Source: Arthrinium phaeospermum (taxonomy: Eukaryota > Ascomycota > Sordariomycetes > Amphisphaeriales > Apiosporaceae). From it: 64,000 nt of DNA. The DNA lies in contig QYRS01000003.1 of assembly GCA_006503535.1 (NCBI GenBank), positions 3,658,001 to 3,722,000 on the forward strand, written 5' to 3'. Shown one piece after another: positions 47,592 to 61,160 of this stretch. Positions within the stretch are counted from its first letter, which is position 1, and each line of letters opens with the position of its first letter. The notes under the pieces were generated by a model. It was not told where the DNA came from. It ran no database searches and was given only the letters and a program-made list of their open reading frames with translations. Both the position numbers and the translations under genes were made by a program.

Positions 47592-50500
47592 ATGGCAAAA
47601 TGGAAGGAGCTTGGGGAGGTCCCCGATTCAGACGACGAAAGCTCATTCGACAGCGAAGATTCTGAGCAACCGGAGTTGCCTCAGCTCCCGGCTGCTGCCT
47701 CAGCTCCGATCAGCCAGGATAATGACGACGATCCTCCAGCGGCCGTCGCCGGCGGACACGACCACGCCGACCACCAAAACAGAGATGTGTGGGATGTACC
47801 TACTTCCTCGCAAAGCTTGGATGACTTAGATCATCTTTTCCCGGACGACCTGGACCCTTCGAGCTCTTTCCCAGTGTTAGAGCGCCGCATCGAGAATGCT
47901 TCGCCTCCGAGGGATGTCGAAGCCGATTTCGCGGAACCAACCCACGAAACCGAGGCTTTTACGACACCTACCCAAACCTCGGTCGTCGCGGCAGTCGAAG
48001 ATGTCGAAGCGGGCGAAAGCATAGAAGTTGGCGAGGCCAGGAAATCCGCTGATCAAACATCCCTGGTCATCGAACTCGGCGTTAACACCGTCGACACCGT
48101 TATTAATGATGCGACGGCCATCAACATTGCCGAGGACGAGATGTTTGCACGCGAGGAAGCCATTCGCCAGAGTCGGTCATTTCGGCCCCGAAAGCCTATT
48201 CAGGAACATCCGTATCTTCTAGAAAGTGCCCATTACAGCAGTCTTTTCAAGTCTCGCGGAATCAGGCCCGTCAGGGTGGCGCTCGAGGAGGCTGCGGCAA
48301 AGGAGGGGAAACCAAAAGATTCACAAGAGGAAGATTACGAAGAAGACACCCAATCGACGGGTGGCGGGCTACAAGATACTGCCGAAGAGAGCCAATTGAG
48401 CTTACAACGCGACAGCTTGGACGATCGTGACGAATTGGCCCTGTCGAGCCGCTCTCCGACGCCGACTAGACGTTTGCCTCTTCCCGACAACCAGAGAAGC
48501 TCGCAGAACGACGACGATGAGCTTCCGACGCTTGAGGATCTTGTCAGGAGGAAGTCGATCCTGGGCAGACCAAAGACACATACAAAACGCCGTGGATCAC
48601 CGAAGTCATCAACTAAGCGGAAACAGGCGCGAGCTTTTCTACACCCATCCCCGCCTGCTAGAGGAATGGACATATTCGATATCCCTCCCTCGCCGCCGCA
48701 GACAAGTCCTGCCGTTTTCCCTATGGCACCCATTGATGGCATCAGCGCTTCTCGGCGCAGGAAAGAAGTGGTCTCGATAACCCCCAAGCCCAGCAGCGCA
48801 GACATATCCAGAGACCTTACGCCAGTTCCTATAGGCCAGAGTCACCAAGCGATCGATCTGACTCTGGATGATGATTCTGATTCATCTGAAAACCAAGACA
48901 GCGCCCAATACATGGCTGAGTCTGACGCCGAGGAACTTGGCAATGCTGAAGCCAGCAGTAGCCCAGAAAGGGCTCCCGATCTGAACTTCCGGCGAAAGAT
49001 CCGGGGCGTTCTCCCTGCGTCATGGATCCGGCTTGATCAGCAACTCAATCGAGCTCCTGCCTTCAAGCCTACTCAGCGACATAGCCCTGAGGCTTCCCCT
49101 GAAAGACCACAACGGAAAGGGGTAGCCCAAAGACGAATCGTTTCTCCCAAGCCCAACAACATGAACACACCTTTTTTCTTCGATGACGACGAGTCAGATA
49201 ATGATAATACCACGAACAATACGATTTTACGAGATAATGACATTGTACCCATACCGCATCCAAATGGTGAAGGGTTTTCCGTTTTCGATGATGACGATAT
49301 TGGTTCCGTAATGGAGGATGACCACATCGATCACATGCTGCCAACCAGGAAGCGGAATAACTCGGGCTCAAACCAACGACCTAAAAAGCGAAGGAAAGCT
49401 CAGAATCCCTTCTCCGGCCAGCCAGGTGCACGAAAGCGCCAGCAGCGCATTACAGGGCTGCTAAACCGATCAGGGAGCGGCTCAACAGCTGCTGCTAGCA
49501 AGAGGACTCTCGAGCATCACCCGTCTCGCAAAGCCACAACGGACTTACGGAGCTCAAGACAAACCCCCCCTCCCCGGCTCAGCATCCTTGATGTTATGCA
49601 ATCCGATGCGCCGCAGTTTGTACGTATCGCTGCCCGCGCAACCAAGCGAAGGCCAGGCAAAGGCAAGGCGAGCCCCACGAACAAACAGATCAGCCTCGGC
49701 ACGCGCAGAGATAATGTTGATGTACACGACGTTTTACGTAGTTGGAAAAAGGGCAAGATACAGTCTCGGCTTCCTGAACCTGTCCACGCTACCCAAGATC
49801 GCCCGCCAAGTCACGGCCGGCCTTTGCAACTCGCTTCGGCGAACAAGGTCGCAGAACCATCAAAGAGGCCACCAAAGCCTCGTCCGCAGGCCGCAACACC
49901 TATATCGCGCTTTTCCAGACCAAGGACGTTAGCAAGGCAGACAAGCATTGACAAGTTTGTGGCTGTCGATCACGATACACAGCTTGAGCACGCCAGTGAT
50001 CTGGAGAATCTACCGCCGAATCCCCAAAGACCTCCTAAGCGGAAAGGTCTGGACCATAGACATAATTCCAAAGTCGCTACACGGACTGCCCAACTCGAGA
50101 TCGAGGAAGACGAACCTCAAAGTCGTTATGTCTTTGATGCTCGGAAGAAGGCTCTGGATGCTCTGTATCGCAAGAGTCGCAGGGCTCTGCCTGCGTTCAC
50201 TAATGCCCGCCTCGAGCGTGTTTTCTCAGTCTCATCTGCGGCACCTGTTGTATCTGAACCTGCTGCTGAAGTCCAGAATCGTGTCACTTCAGCCATTCAA
50301 GATCCGTTGACCAAAACAAGATCACACATCAGACCACGCAAGCCTGCGCGGCCAAGACCTTTGGACACAGCGGCAGCTCGATTTGTACATGCGAACGATC
50401 CTTTACCAGAGGTGTTTGAAACCACCCCAGAACCATCGATATCGACTGAGAAAGGCAGCAAGGTGACCGGGCTTGGTCCTTATGGCACCCACTACACGCA

Positions 50501-53500
50501 GCATTTCGAGATTTTCCCTCTGGACCCTGGTGTTTTCTTCCACGAGAGCACCATTTTTGGAGACGGACGTGTTCTCATGGCATCCGACGAGAGCCGTCTT
50601 GGCGATCTCACACAATTAAGAGGTCATTGCTCAATATCTTTAGGCGACCTCGTTCTTCGTTGGGGGCCATGGGAGGCCCAGACCTCTTCCGAGGTAGGGT
50701 TGGTATTTGATTCGATACTAGAACAGATACAATCAAGTATCGAGTCTACCGAAGACCGTTCCGGGACGCCTGTGCAAGCTACAGATTTCGTTCTGAAGTA
50801 TCTTCAACAACACGTCAGCTTCCCCGACAACGACGCTGAAAGAATGTTTGCCAAAAGGATGATTGAGGTCACGTCTGGTTTTGCTGGACGCCTTGACTCA
50901 TCAATCGACTTATCGGCTAGCAGTTCGAGGCAGTCGATCGAGGTTCTCACACGCCTGTTGATTATATCGTTACAGATTCTACGGATTTGTGGGAAACTGA
51001 CTTTACCCGAGTCACTACAGGTTGAGGACGTGTTGAAGAAGGTTGCCCAACAGCTCGTAAGAATGCTTTCGGAGTCAGATCTCACAGAGATCAGGAGCCT
51101 GTATGATGACCTTCAGGATCCTCGCTTCCGAGAGCGTGGTATTCGGAACGAGCACTACTGCGTGATTGCTTGGGTCGTTTCCATACGAGTGCTGCAAGAG
51201 GCACGCATTCCTCGGGCAGGCTTCTGGGACGTGGTGGCCCCCATTATGTTGAAGCCAGATGTTGACAAATCTGTGGATGCGCGAGAATTCGAGAAGCTGT
51301 GGCATAACTTGTTCACCATCTTACCGCTGGGCGAATTTGACAACCATGGTGTTGCTATTCCTCGTATCCGAGACACGATGCCGCTTGAGGGCTGGGCCAT
51401 GCCCCAAAAGCTATTAAACCGCGTCTTCGATGCCTATAAAGGTAGCCAACAACAATCACCAAGCTTTAACAGCTACTGCAGAGGGATCATCGGCCGATGC
51501 CATTATTTGGTAGAGCAGTGGGGATGGCGTAAGCCTCATGCTGTGATTGGAACAATTTTCGACTTCTTTGCAGGCCAGAAGCTCGCCCATCTGAGAAATG
51601 AAGAAGTCTACCGATCACCACAATTCCTCGAGGATCTTGCGGGGACCCCATCGCTGAAGCTACAGCCCGAGGATCGTTGTTTTCACATATTCCTAAAGCT
51701 TCTTGCTCTGGCCATCCGGCGTCTGAGAAACTTTGGCTTGATCAAGGATATGAAGAATCTCATCGCGCGCGTCTTGCCGAATCACGATCGACAGTACCTC
51801 AGGGAGAGCGATGTGCATGAGAGCGATCTGGCTGCTTTGAGGAATCATCATGACTTACTATGTACGCTGTTTTGGAGTGCCCCTCCTGATCTGCGGCCGT
51901 CGGTACAGGCGATTCAGAAACTGGTGGTGCCAGGCAGTTCTCACAAGGAGGCATGTCTGATCAACATACGGGCGTGGAACCAATTGGCGCGTTATGTCGT
52001 CTCATCTCGGGTCGACAGAACGATATACAAACCGTTCCTCGACTGGCAAAATGATATTTTCAAACAGGTCCTGGACCAGTATAGCTCCGTTGAGTCCGAC
52101 ATCCAGCAGCAGTTCCTGCGGCTGTCTAAAGACGCGTCTAAAGGCGTCAGTCCAGAGCTGATGAAGAGCGTTGCCAATATGAACAAGCAAGCCGCTACTG
52201 ACGTGCTACGTTGTTCATTGCAGACCACTTTGGATGTTGTACGGCACGCGCCGTCTCTTAACATTGCTTCTCTGGTGATCAATATTTGTAAGTGCCCTAC
52301 ACTCAATATACGCGCGAGACTATTGGCTGACCATCGAAAGACCAACTGCATGAAGTATTTGCACGCTTTTCTCGCACGCCTCCTGAACTCGAATGGGTTA
52401 CGTTGCAGGTGGCCCTGGATACCGTCGATTCATACCTCTCCAGCATTGAACAGTATCTTGGGAGACAGAACATACCAACTGAGCAAGCTGGATTTGGAGA
52501 AGATGCTGCTATGGTAAGTCAAAGTCGATACGGGTTTCAACTTTTACATTGCGCTGACAACTTTTTCCAGCACCTCGATCGTAATGTGTCAACAACGTTC
52601 TTCTTGATGGCGCGGACGATTGTGTCGTCTACTAGCAACAACCAAGCATCACACGATATCCGTGGAGGACTGTCACTTGTCGAGCAGGTCACGTCAGTTG
52701 CTGGTCGCTTAGCAGCTGTCTTCCTACGTCACGGTGTAACGGTGAGTCTCATGTGTTCTCTGGCTGCAGACACGATCGTATACTGACTTTACCAGCGCTT
52801 ATCTCGATTCTTCACTCCGGGCAAGTTCGGGCTGTTCGAGGACCTGCCTTCAAAGTTATCCCTGCCATCAAGACGGTACTTATGTCTTTTCTTCGCGACT
52901 TTGGTAGAGCATGGCGTGACCAATTTCCAGGTTAGAATTTTCTATTCGCCCCGTATCCGATGCCTTGCTAACATGTCTCTAGGATATTGATGCAACACCT
53001 ATTGGAGTCTTGTTGGGTGCCATTGCTAAGCCTTCCAAAGCTCTGGCATACGAAAACCGACTTGCATACGCAGTGAAACAACATGCTAGCAAGTACCTCC
53101 AGGATGTCCCTGTAGAAGTCGGAAACACCCCCGACTACAACTCCAACCGGGACTTGTTTGAGCGTATGTTGCCCTCATCAAGTATTTTTTGCAAACTTAC
53201 TAACTCTTATGCAGGAATTATTACATCATTGCGCCAGGCCTTGCGGAGGTCAGATAGTACCCAAAGGACAAATTTACGCAACGAGTTCACGAAGGCCGTC
53301 AAACACACAATGGATCAAATGAAGCGAGACCTCTCGGCTCTTGTGGATACCCCTGAGCATGGTCACTACATCTCCTTCGTTCAGGCCATTATTCATCTGA
53401 TCAAAATCCAAGGCATCTATCCAGTAGAGCAGTTTTTCTCTGAGTTCAGCAGGGAGTACGCGCCCCCATCCCAAGACCCGAGTCTTCAGACGGCCACCAT

Positions 53501-54464
53501 ACTTTCATGGGGACTCAAACTGGAAGATAACGTCACAGGAGCTGTGTCATCTCTGTCATTCTACCTTTTCTCAAACTTCAAAGCGGCACTTTCCAGCGAC
53601 AAACTTGAGGGGCAGAGCAAAGTCATTCAGGAAGGGATGAGAAACACTCATATCATGTCTTTCATGATAAGTCGTATGATACCCGCCATCATCCGTACCG
53701 CTGTCAAGAAGGCCGAGGGGTGGATCATCCTCGATGTGTACATCCAGGCTCTGGAGCGGTGGTTTGGTGCTCACAGCATCCATCGGGAGTTTGATGAAGA
53801 GGCCATGGGCGGGCTGGTCGCCTTATTGGGCTTTATCTACGCGGACGTTCAGCTTTTGCAGAGGATGGAGGTCGCGTTGGGACCTGAGCGCTTACATACG
53901 TTGGCGCAAATGACAAAGCTGCTGAACCTGTTGAGCCCCTCTATGACGGCATTCCTGTTCAACGATAGCCAGTCGCGGATGGCAAGCGATCTGCGTGCAG
54001 CCATAGAGGCGTTCACGGAATATACACATGCAGCCAGCGAGTATCTTGCTGGTATGTTGAAGACGAAGAAGACGGGCAGCCGGAAAGAAACAGACACAGA
54101 TACAGCAGCAGTAGTCCAGATCGACCCCGTGTTTCTTTTTGAGGGCGTTCAGTTCAACCCCTCGAGCTCGGCGCTAGGCTCGGTCGAACACGTCAATAGC
54201 TTCTCTCAGCGGATGATTGACGATATTACCAAGGATTGGGAAATCTCGGGATCATTGCTGACCATCAGAGGGCCCAAGCGACCGGCCGGGGCTCCTGCGA
54301 CGACGCAATCGGGGCAGGGGACGCCGATCCCGCAGTGGAATGTCAGGAGGCTGGCGGAGGGACTTCTGAGGGAACTGCAGCAGTGGAACAGTGTGCATGA
54401 CAAGGCGCATCGCAGGTTGGGTCATTGGGACGATACGAATGCATTTGACAATATGCCGTTCTAA
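47592..54464 (+). CDS. mus7: DNA repair protein MUS7/MMS22
   Basis: Scaffold for repair of broken or stalled replication forks, working with a cullin/Rtt101-type ubiquitin ligase and replisome components in yeasts. Six exons (47592-52287, 52341-52513, 52571-52741, 52796-52930, 52983-53163, 53215-54464) sum to exactly 2201 codons. The N-terminal ~900 residues are acidic and disordered; SFRPRKPIQEHPYLLES is the family's N-terminal signature. The C-terminal ~1200 residues (from about TGLGPYGTHYTQHFEIFPLDPGVFFHESTIFG) form the conserved Mus7/MMS22 helical body, ending WNVRRLAEGLLRELQQWNSVH. Intron 1 must use AAG as acceptor to join NIY to QLHEVFARF. Intron 5 is 51 nt, divisible by three and free of in-frame stops, so retention would add 17 residues. 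The other acceptors are CAG or TAG. Confidence 0.92.
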
Positions 54465-54913
54465 CATACATATATAAAGGGAGAGAAGAGGCTACATGAG
54501 CGAGCAGTCGTTTTTCTGCGTGGTGTTTGGGCGCTTCCACGGGTAAAGCTAGAGGATTGCTTCATGGCACATTGTAGCATTTACAACAATTGGATCGAGG
54601 ACATCAATACATCAAATGTACATATGACATCGAAGATATTAGTGATCATAACAATCTCTTGGGCATGATAATCTGGCAACAGCGTCCACCGGAGGTCCTG
54701 GAACTTACGACGTTGACCACGAGGGGTTTGTGGAAGGTGCCGCCTTCCCTGCTCAGGCCACTTTCTGCGTTTAAGCACATAACCCTTTCCCGACCTGACG
54801 GAAGGAACGACTTAAAGTCCGCTGCCTGACGAAACGCACGATCTTCACTCTTCAAAAATGTTTGAATAAGTCCTCCAAGATGTTGTCGAGTCCAACAAAG
54901 TTGCCAAAACACG
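54465..54913. other. Spacer between MUS7 and the next gene
   Basis: No gene supported; MUS7 3' flank and the promoter of the downstream gene. Confidence 0.5.
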
Positions 54914-57089
54914 ATGGCAGATCGCCAAGGTGCTGCTGAGGCGGACCTCTTCCAGCCACTTGACTATATCCCCAAGCTCTCTGGCTATCTTTCACGCGAG
55001 GGCTACGACGAAGACAGTAGGTGATCACTCCAGTCCGAGTGTTTCAGAATTGCTGGGCCGTTGGTTGACATATGTTGGACGCATCAAAGAGTGCAGGAAT
55101 GTACTTGTCAGATACTGCGCACACATCCCTCGGAACTACCAATACAAGGATGGGGTGCAGCAAGTGAGTGCGCTGCTATCATGACTGGCGATTGCTTCTA
55201 ATCCCAGAAACTGGACAGGTCTTCCTCATCCTACGCGAGCACCTTGGAGACGAAAATCTGGATCTAGCTGGCGGTGTGCTATACGAGCTCATCGAGATCG
55301 ACTGCGAATACACCGATGACCCAGGTGCGGCTTTCCAGAGATGGAGACATGACCACATGAGTCGCTATGTGCGTTTTCTTTGGCTGCCACTACGACCATT
55401 GGTCTCTCACTGACGTATCTATATACCTAGTCCGACCTTGAGCTCCCGCATGTGCCTCACATGACCACTATCACGCCGTGCATTATACCAACCGAGAAAC
55501 TAGCTCACTGGCGGTTCCATCATCCAGAGCGGTATCCCTTTGTTCTTTCGGACTCTGCGCCACCATCGGCCGATAGGTTCTCGGGCGACCGCAGCTGTAT
55601 ACGCAATCGAAAGGCATGGCTGATCGACAACACATTCTATGTATCTTCTAAAACTGGAGGGACTCTGCCGCTTAACAATCCCGACCCTAAAGAGTTTCAT
55701 GAGCTGCAGTGGAAGGCCCAAGACACGACTGGCCGTCTCGTGGAGGAACGAGAGGTGCCTCTCGAGCATAACAAGCCGTCTGACGATATCCCGCCTGGAA
55801 GAGCCCCGGAAGCGAGAAGCATCTCGAGTGTGCCAGAAGACAAAAAGACGTCTACTCCTCGATCTAGTCTCCTGAACAGGATTGCGGTACGATTCTCTAG
55901 GAAGAGAAAAGACCACAACCAGGAAGAGCGCCGACGCAGCTGGCTCCCAACTGCCTTGGTGGGGGAGGGTGGGTTGTCATTCAAAGATTGGCGCGCAACT
56001 CATATGACAACCCCTATCCCGCTCCCAGAAGGTTGCGGTGTACCCAATGCCATATTTGCCAGGAAGAATTTGCTCGTCGACGAAGAAGATAACCTTCCAT
56101 CATTTGCAACTGTCAGCCAAATGCCAGTTGCCGAGTCGAAAGCCACAGATGCGGCGATCGAAGCAGCCCAGTCGGATCTTATCGGCCACGAACCGTCCTG
56201 GAGATTTCGGGGCCCATTTACTCCCCAGCTTGGGTATGATGGGGGGCTTGACTATCAGTGGACGCTTCGCAGGCACTCTTTGGATTCTCAGCGCCCAACA
56301 ACTAGAGATGCAAGAAGCAAAGAGTTGGAACAGGGTAAGGGGCATAGACCTCGAGTTGCAAGTGATAGTACGACACCCTATGGCGTATACCCGACAATGG
56401 GTGCACATCAAAGGGTGTCTCACTTTGGTCTCGACGGTGTCCTTGAATGGCTAGCATCCAGCGAGCAGGCATCGGAGAAGGTATCTCGAGCTTCAACATG
56501 CTCACGCCTCGAGAACAATGAGGCGGGACCTCCAACGCCCCCTCGAATTCCGCCCCTCCCTCTCTCCGAGCGTCCTTTGAACGAACGTTTGCGGTTCACC
56601 AATCAGGTATCAGCGAAACCAAGGTCAGTAGCCCCTATTGACATTGAGAGCATCCGACTGAAAGTCAGGCTCAGTTCTCACGCGCCGCCTACATCGCCGC
56701 CATTATTTGAGAACATCGCATTCGTCATGTCTGGGAAAAGATCAGAGAACCCTGATCCCTCTTCCAACCGCAAAGCCACTATCATACAACTATCTCCCAC
56801 GTTATCGTCGCAATACACCTCGACATCGGAACTCCATGGACCGCGAAGAGTCTGCCCCGTCCACAAGCAATCTTATCTTTCTTTCTCCAGCTCAACAACA
56901 CATGACGCATCAGATTATGGCAGCGACGAGAACATTGCTTGCTGTCACGAGTGCGCAAAAGAGGCCGAGGGAGAGCTTCTCCCGCCACGGCCCCCAATCG
57001 TATGCGAACTGTTGCATCCAAGGCCGCGACTGTGTGCCGTATCGCAAGGTATCACTTCGGAGCGGTTGCAAGATCTTGGGACTCCTTAG
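54914..57089 (+). CDS. Hypothetical protein, about 660 residues, with C-terminal cysteine cluster
   Basis: Best model: exons 54914-55020, 55097-55163, 55219-55368 and 55431-57089, which close in frame at 660 residues. The N-terminal 110 residues look folded and helical: YIPKLSGYLSREGYDEDS, NVLVRYCAHIPRNYQYKDGVQQ, VFLILREHLGDENLDLAGG, LYELIEIDCEYTDDPGAAFQRWR. The remainder is mostly disordered, Ser/Pro/Arg-rich, with an arginine-rich patch (RFSRKRKDHNQEERRR) and a tail containing CPVHK, CCHEC and two later cysteines that might bind zinc. I do not recognise a family. The intron 1 acceptor is uncertain: an earlier CAG at 55047 would make a 27-31-nt intron, which is too short, so the one at 55096 was preferred. 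Its neighbour downstream is also a large unknown. Confidence 0.65.
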
Positions 57090-57651
57090 TAGATTACTTC
57101 GGCATGGGCTATGCGTGAAGTCGACTCCCAAGCATGGACTTTTGGAGGAAACTATATTGATCGGTGTCATCTGTATGGCCATCTTAGGAGGCTACGGATG
57201 ATCGAAAGTTGGTGGTGGAAATGTGGTATTATGCAGTGTACGATAGACTCCGGGGATGCGAGATGTGGTTTCGGCGCAGGTCTGCTCGCATATTTCAGGG
57301 CGGCATGACTCGACATACCAGTGTTTACCTTCGAGCTAGGTTGGTGAGGCACAACTGGTCCGTAGGTGCGGATGCAACGGGATATGTTCTTGGCATTTGC
57401 TATGGTTTAGCTACTATTAATAACACGATCTGAAGTTGCCAATGGGAACCGGGGTAGCTATGGTGCGAACGAGGGGCGCCACGATGTCGTTGCCGGCCGA
57501 CAGAGGGGCACGATGATGTCGTTGCTCCGCGTGGGTCAAATAAGTTCTTACAAGCTGTCGATGGCTGCACAATACGCAGCTCCTTCCACGCAAACTCTCT
57601 TTCACGAAGCTTCTGATCGTCCATGCAGGGCACACACCCTCCAAAGCTTAC
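57090..57651. other. Spacer between two unknown-function genes
   Basis: No gene supported. A short upstream open frame (57623-57655) ends at the TGATG that overlaps the first candidate ATG of the next gene. Confidence 0.5.
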
Positions 57652-60600
57652 ATGATGGACAATAACAACACACCGGAGAGGAGAAGTAAGTATCATCCAG
57701 TAAACACCACCCGAGATCGTGAGGATGGACGTGTTGACAACGGAAATTCAAGGCCGGCCTTTGAGCCCCATTTTCGAAGACATCAGCCATTATGAGTCCG
57801 GATCCGGCAGCTCTGTACAGGATGAAGACGCCGAGATCCCGGAGGTTGCGGAGGAGAAAGGCCAGTGTGCCGATACTGCCGGATCTCCTCCGGAGCATTC
57901 CATTGAACGGACTGCTATGACTTCTGAGGAATATGCAAGATGGAAAGCAGCGGCTCCTCTGTCTGCTGTTAACACCACAGCAGTGGCTGCTGGGATTCAA
58001 GAGATATCGTCAGCCGTTGTTGACGCGTTCGCAGACCAGACATCGGAGGTGTTGGTGGCATCGGCAAAAACTTTGCCATCCTCGAGATCGGCGTCGAGTG
58101 ATGGACTGGCACAGTTGCAATACGGTAGGGACCAAATTCCAATCCCAAGATTGCATGTATCCCCCTGCTGACCATTGTGTTCCTTTATCTTGAGCAGACC
58201 AGAAGAAGGGTAGGCGCTGTGCAGGTCCACACTGCTCTTCAACGCTACACGGCTTCCATCCCAACCAGTTGGCCTGTGGTGAGTGATTTGGTTTGGGGCA
58301 GTTCCAAACAGCACAGCACAATCGATCCCACTCGGCATTCATGGTGAGCTCACGTACTGACCCCACAACCAGACATTCTCCCTTTGCAAAAAACCGGGCT
58401 TTGGCTTGAATGTCTTTTCGATTGTCAGGAATTTGAAGATCCAGAGCTTGAGAGCCCAAAGGACGAGCCGTCTCCCTCCAGATTCGAGCGCACACGAGCG
58501 CAGTCACCCATCCCACCTGCATCCGACACCTTGCGCTTCAGCTACCTTGGACAACTCCCTCAACTCTCTCGTACATCGTCGGAGCATTTCAGCGACCTTA
58601 GTATGCGATCAGACCGAAAGGCACCCACTGACAGTACCTCGAGTTCCCCCTCTCCCCTGAAGGAAATTGACTTGGCCCTCGTTCGCAAGCCAAGTCGCAT
58701 CATTTCACCCACGCCCAGACTGCGACGCAAGAAGCGCGACGTGCACATTCATCTCAGCTTGACAGATTCCCAATTGGAGGCGATGGCGTCGATGTAAGTG
58801 ATTTTTCCCTTTTTCTTTGAACTGAATGAAAAATGTGCTCCCTACTTACATGATGAAAGATTGGCGGCTTCGGCCAATCGCATTGACGATGAGCCCAACT
58901 CTCCCATACCCCCTAAGAAATCACAGGGATCTCGTAAGAAGACGCTGCATCACAAGGAGGGAAGCTCGTCTTTGGGAGCTCATGCCCATCGCAGAGCGAC
59001 CGGTGAAGGCCATGGTCATAACAAGTATGACTTCGATCAGCAGTATGGTGCCAGCAAGGATGCCAAGTCATCAGAGGCCAAGGAGAAGGAGCGTGAGCGT
59101 CCTATTACTGTAGAGACCGACTGGAGTGCCATCATCCGCACAGTCTCACGATCGCCAACGCAGGACAATCCGTCACCCGTGAGGGCTTCGTCGTCTCGAA
59201 CTAAGATACCCGCTCCTGTCCAAAAGGACAAAAAACGCCCTGTGCCTCTCAACCTCGCCGACGCTCGTAAGTACGGCGAGATTGTAAGCTCCCGCAAAAA
59301 CATTGAGGTTGTTCACAATCCTGTCCCCACTACCCCGGCTTTGGAGGGCAACAATAGCACCATTGTCAACAACAACCACAACAACACCTACAATGATGCT
59401 TCATCGTCAGTTTACACTAGCGATCCTCCCACTTCTTCAACACCAGTAATCAGTCCTCTGCACATCACAAAACGCACAGGCAATATTGGCCGCAATTTGA
59501 ATATCCTCAGGGCCTACAACGACTACAAGGAATGCACTACGCCCAACCCCGAGTCTGCACTGCTCAAAACACCCTTCCGCTCCAAGAGCACCACTGTCTC
59601 CGACATGAGGCAGAAGGAGCCCGAGGTCCCTGATACCTCAACCATGCCCACCACTATGAACTCGTCGTCATCTCCTCGACACTCGTACTCGCAGCCGGGC
59701 AATATGCGTCCTGCCATCCCCAAGTCGGCTACTACCAACGACCTCAAGCGCGATGCTAGTCAATCGGAGCCCTTCACCCCACTGACGCCCTGGCTGCTGG
59801 CCAGTAGCGTCCACATCAAGAAGAACCTCTTCGGTGAACATGGCTGGCTCAAGGACACTTCGGCTGCCGAAGCTAAGCCGGAGCCTCAGAGAAAGTCGGG
59901 AATTTTCGATGGCATCAAGAAGGTTGCTCGTGACTTGGTAAGTGAGGCCGCAGTGAAAACACAAATATCGAATCCCCTTCCATCTTCAACCCACAATTAC
60001 GTTCAAGCAGCGGATGCTAATATGATGATGTATTTTTCTAGGCTGAGAAGGCAGACTTCAAGAACAATGGCAGCCGGCCTCGCTCCAAGAACTTTGCCTC
60101 CGGGGCCACGTCGCCGCGCCGCCAGTCCGTCAGCAAGCGCCTGACCATCTCGCTGGACCCGCGCGAGCAGTCGCTGCTGTACTGCGAGCTCGAGTTCACC
60201 CTCTCCAACGCGCTGGACATGTACATCAAGACGCAGCTCAACGGCGGCCGCCTCGACCCGGCCAAGCTGAAGAAGGTGTCCGACGGCTGGGCCGCCAAGG
60301 GCCGCCCCCGCGTCGTCGGCTTCCGCTACGACCTCGAGACCCAGGTCGAGCTCGTGCGCCTGCACCTGTACCAGTTCCGGTTCTACCACGCCTCCCACTA
60401 CGGCAACAGCCACAGCCACAACCACCAGCGCGAGACTTTGTCCGGTGCCGGCGCCGAAGACGCGACCACGGCCGTCGACGCCGTCCTCTACGCCGTCAAG
60501 TGTAACGCCCGCGTCATGCGCGTCCGCACCCTCTGCCAGCCCGACAGCGTCGTCGCCAAGCACGTCCTCGACGCGCAGGCCCTGCTGGGTCTGCTGGGCG

Positions 60601-61160
60601 CCGCCGAGGGCATGCACCGCGCCCTCGCCGAGGTCAGCCAGTTCTTCAAGGTCGTCGTCGAGCGCGAGCGCGCCGTCCGCCGCACCCGCGAGGCGTCCAT
60701 CCGCGCCCTGCCCCACGAGGTCGCGGCCGCCATGGGTCATGACGCGAGCGTGATGAGTGTTACGCAGGCTGGGGATGTTTCGTTCCAGCATCAACAGCAG
60801 CAGCAGCAGCAGCAGGGTGAAGGCTACAATGAGGAGGATTCGCGGATTCCGGAGCAGTATCGGCAACAGCAGCAGCAGAACGCGATGCCGTCGACTGCTA
60901 TCCAGCGACCGTCGTCACAGGTTCAGCAGAAGGTCAGCTTCGCTGATGCTCCTCAGTCGCCTTCAGGCGCGGCTGGTGCTGGTGTTGCGGATACTTCGAT
61001 GGCTGAGCAGGAGAACGAGGCGGACCAGAGTGTGCTGCATTACCCTCCTCCCGTGCCCCCTAAGCTGGGGGATCTGGATCAGCCACAGGAGGATGATAGT
61101 CTGGTTACGTTGCCGTCCATGGCTTATCGTGTTCCTAGCGGTGGACGATCCTTCCTCTGA
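57652..61160 (+). CDS. Hypothetical protein, about 1030 residues, glutamine-rich C-terminus
   Basis: Core exons: up to 58124, 58198-58278, 58373-58793, 58860-59937 and 60042-61160. Two starts are possible. ATG 57725 unspliced gives 1032 residues. ATG 57652 with a 67-nt intron 57686-57752 (GTAAGTAT..CAAG) gives MMDNNNTPERR joined to SRPLSPIFEDISHYES. Exon 2 carries RRCAGPHC and a third cysteine, possibly metal-binding. The middle is disordered and Ser/Pro/Asn-rich with basic patches (RLRRKKRDVHIH). A conserved-looking block follows: PFTPLTPWLLASSVHIKKNLFGEHGWLKD and LTISLDPREQSLLYCELEFTLSNALDMYIKTQL. The C-terminus has two CAG-coded polyglutamine runs (about 60788-60885). The intron before exon 4 needs an AAG acceptor. 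No family recognised; exon 5 is distinctly more GC-rich than exon 4. Confidence 0.7.
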
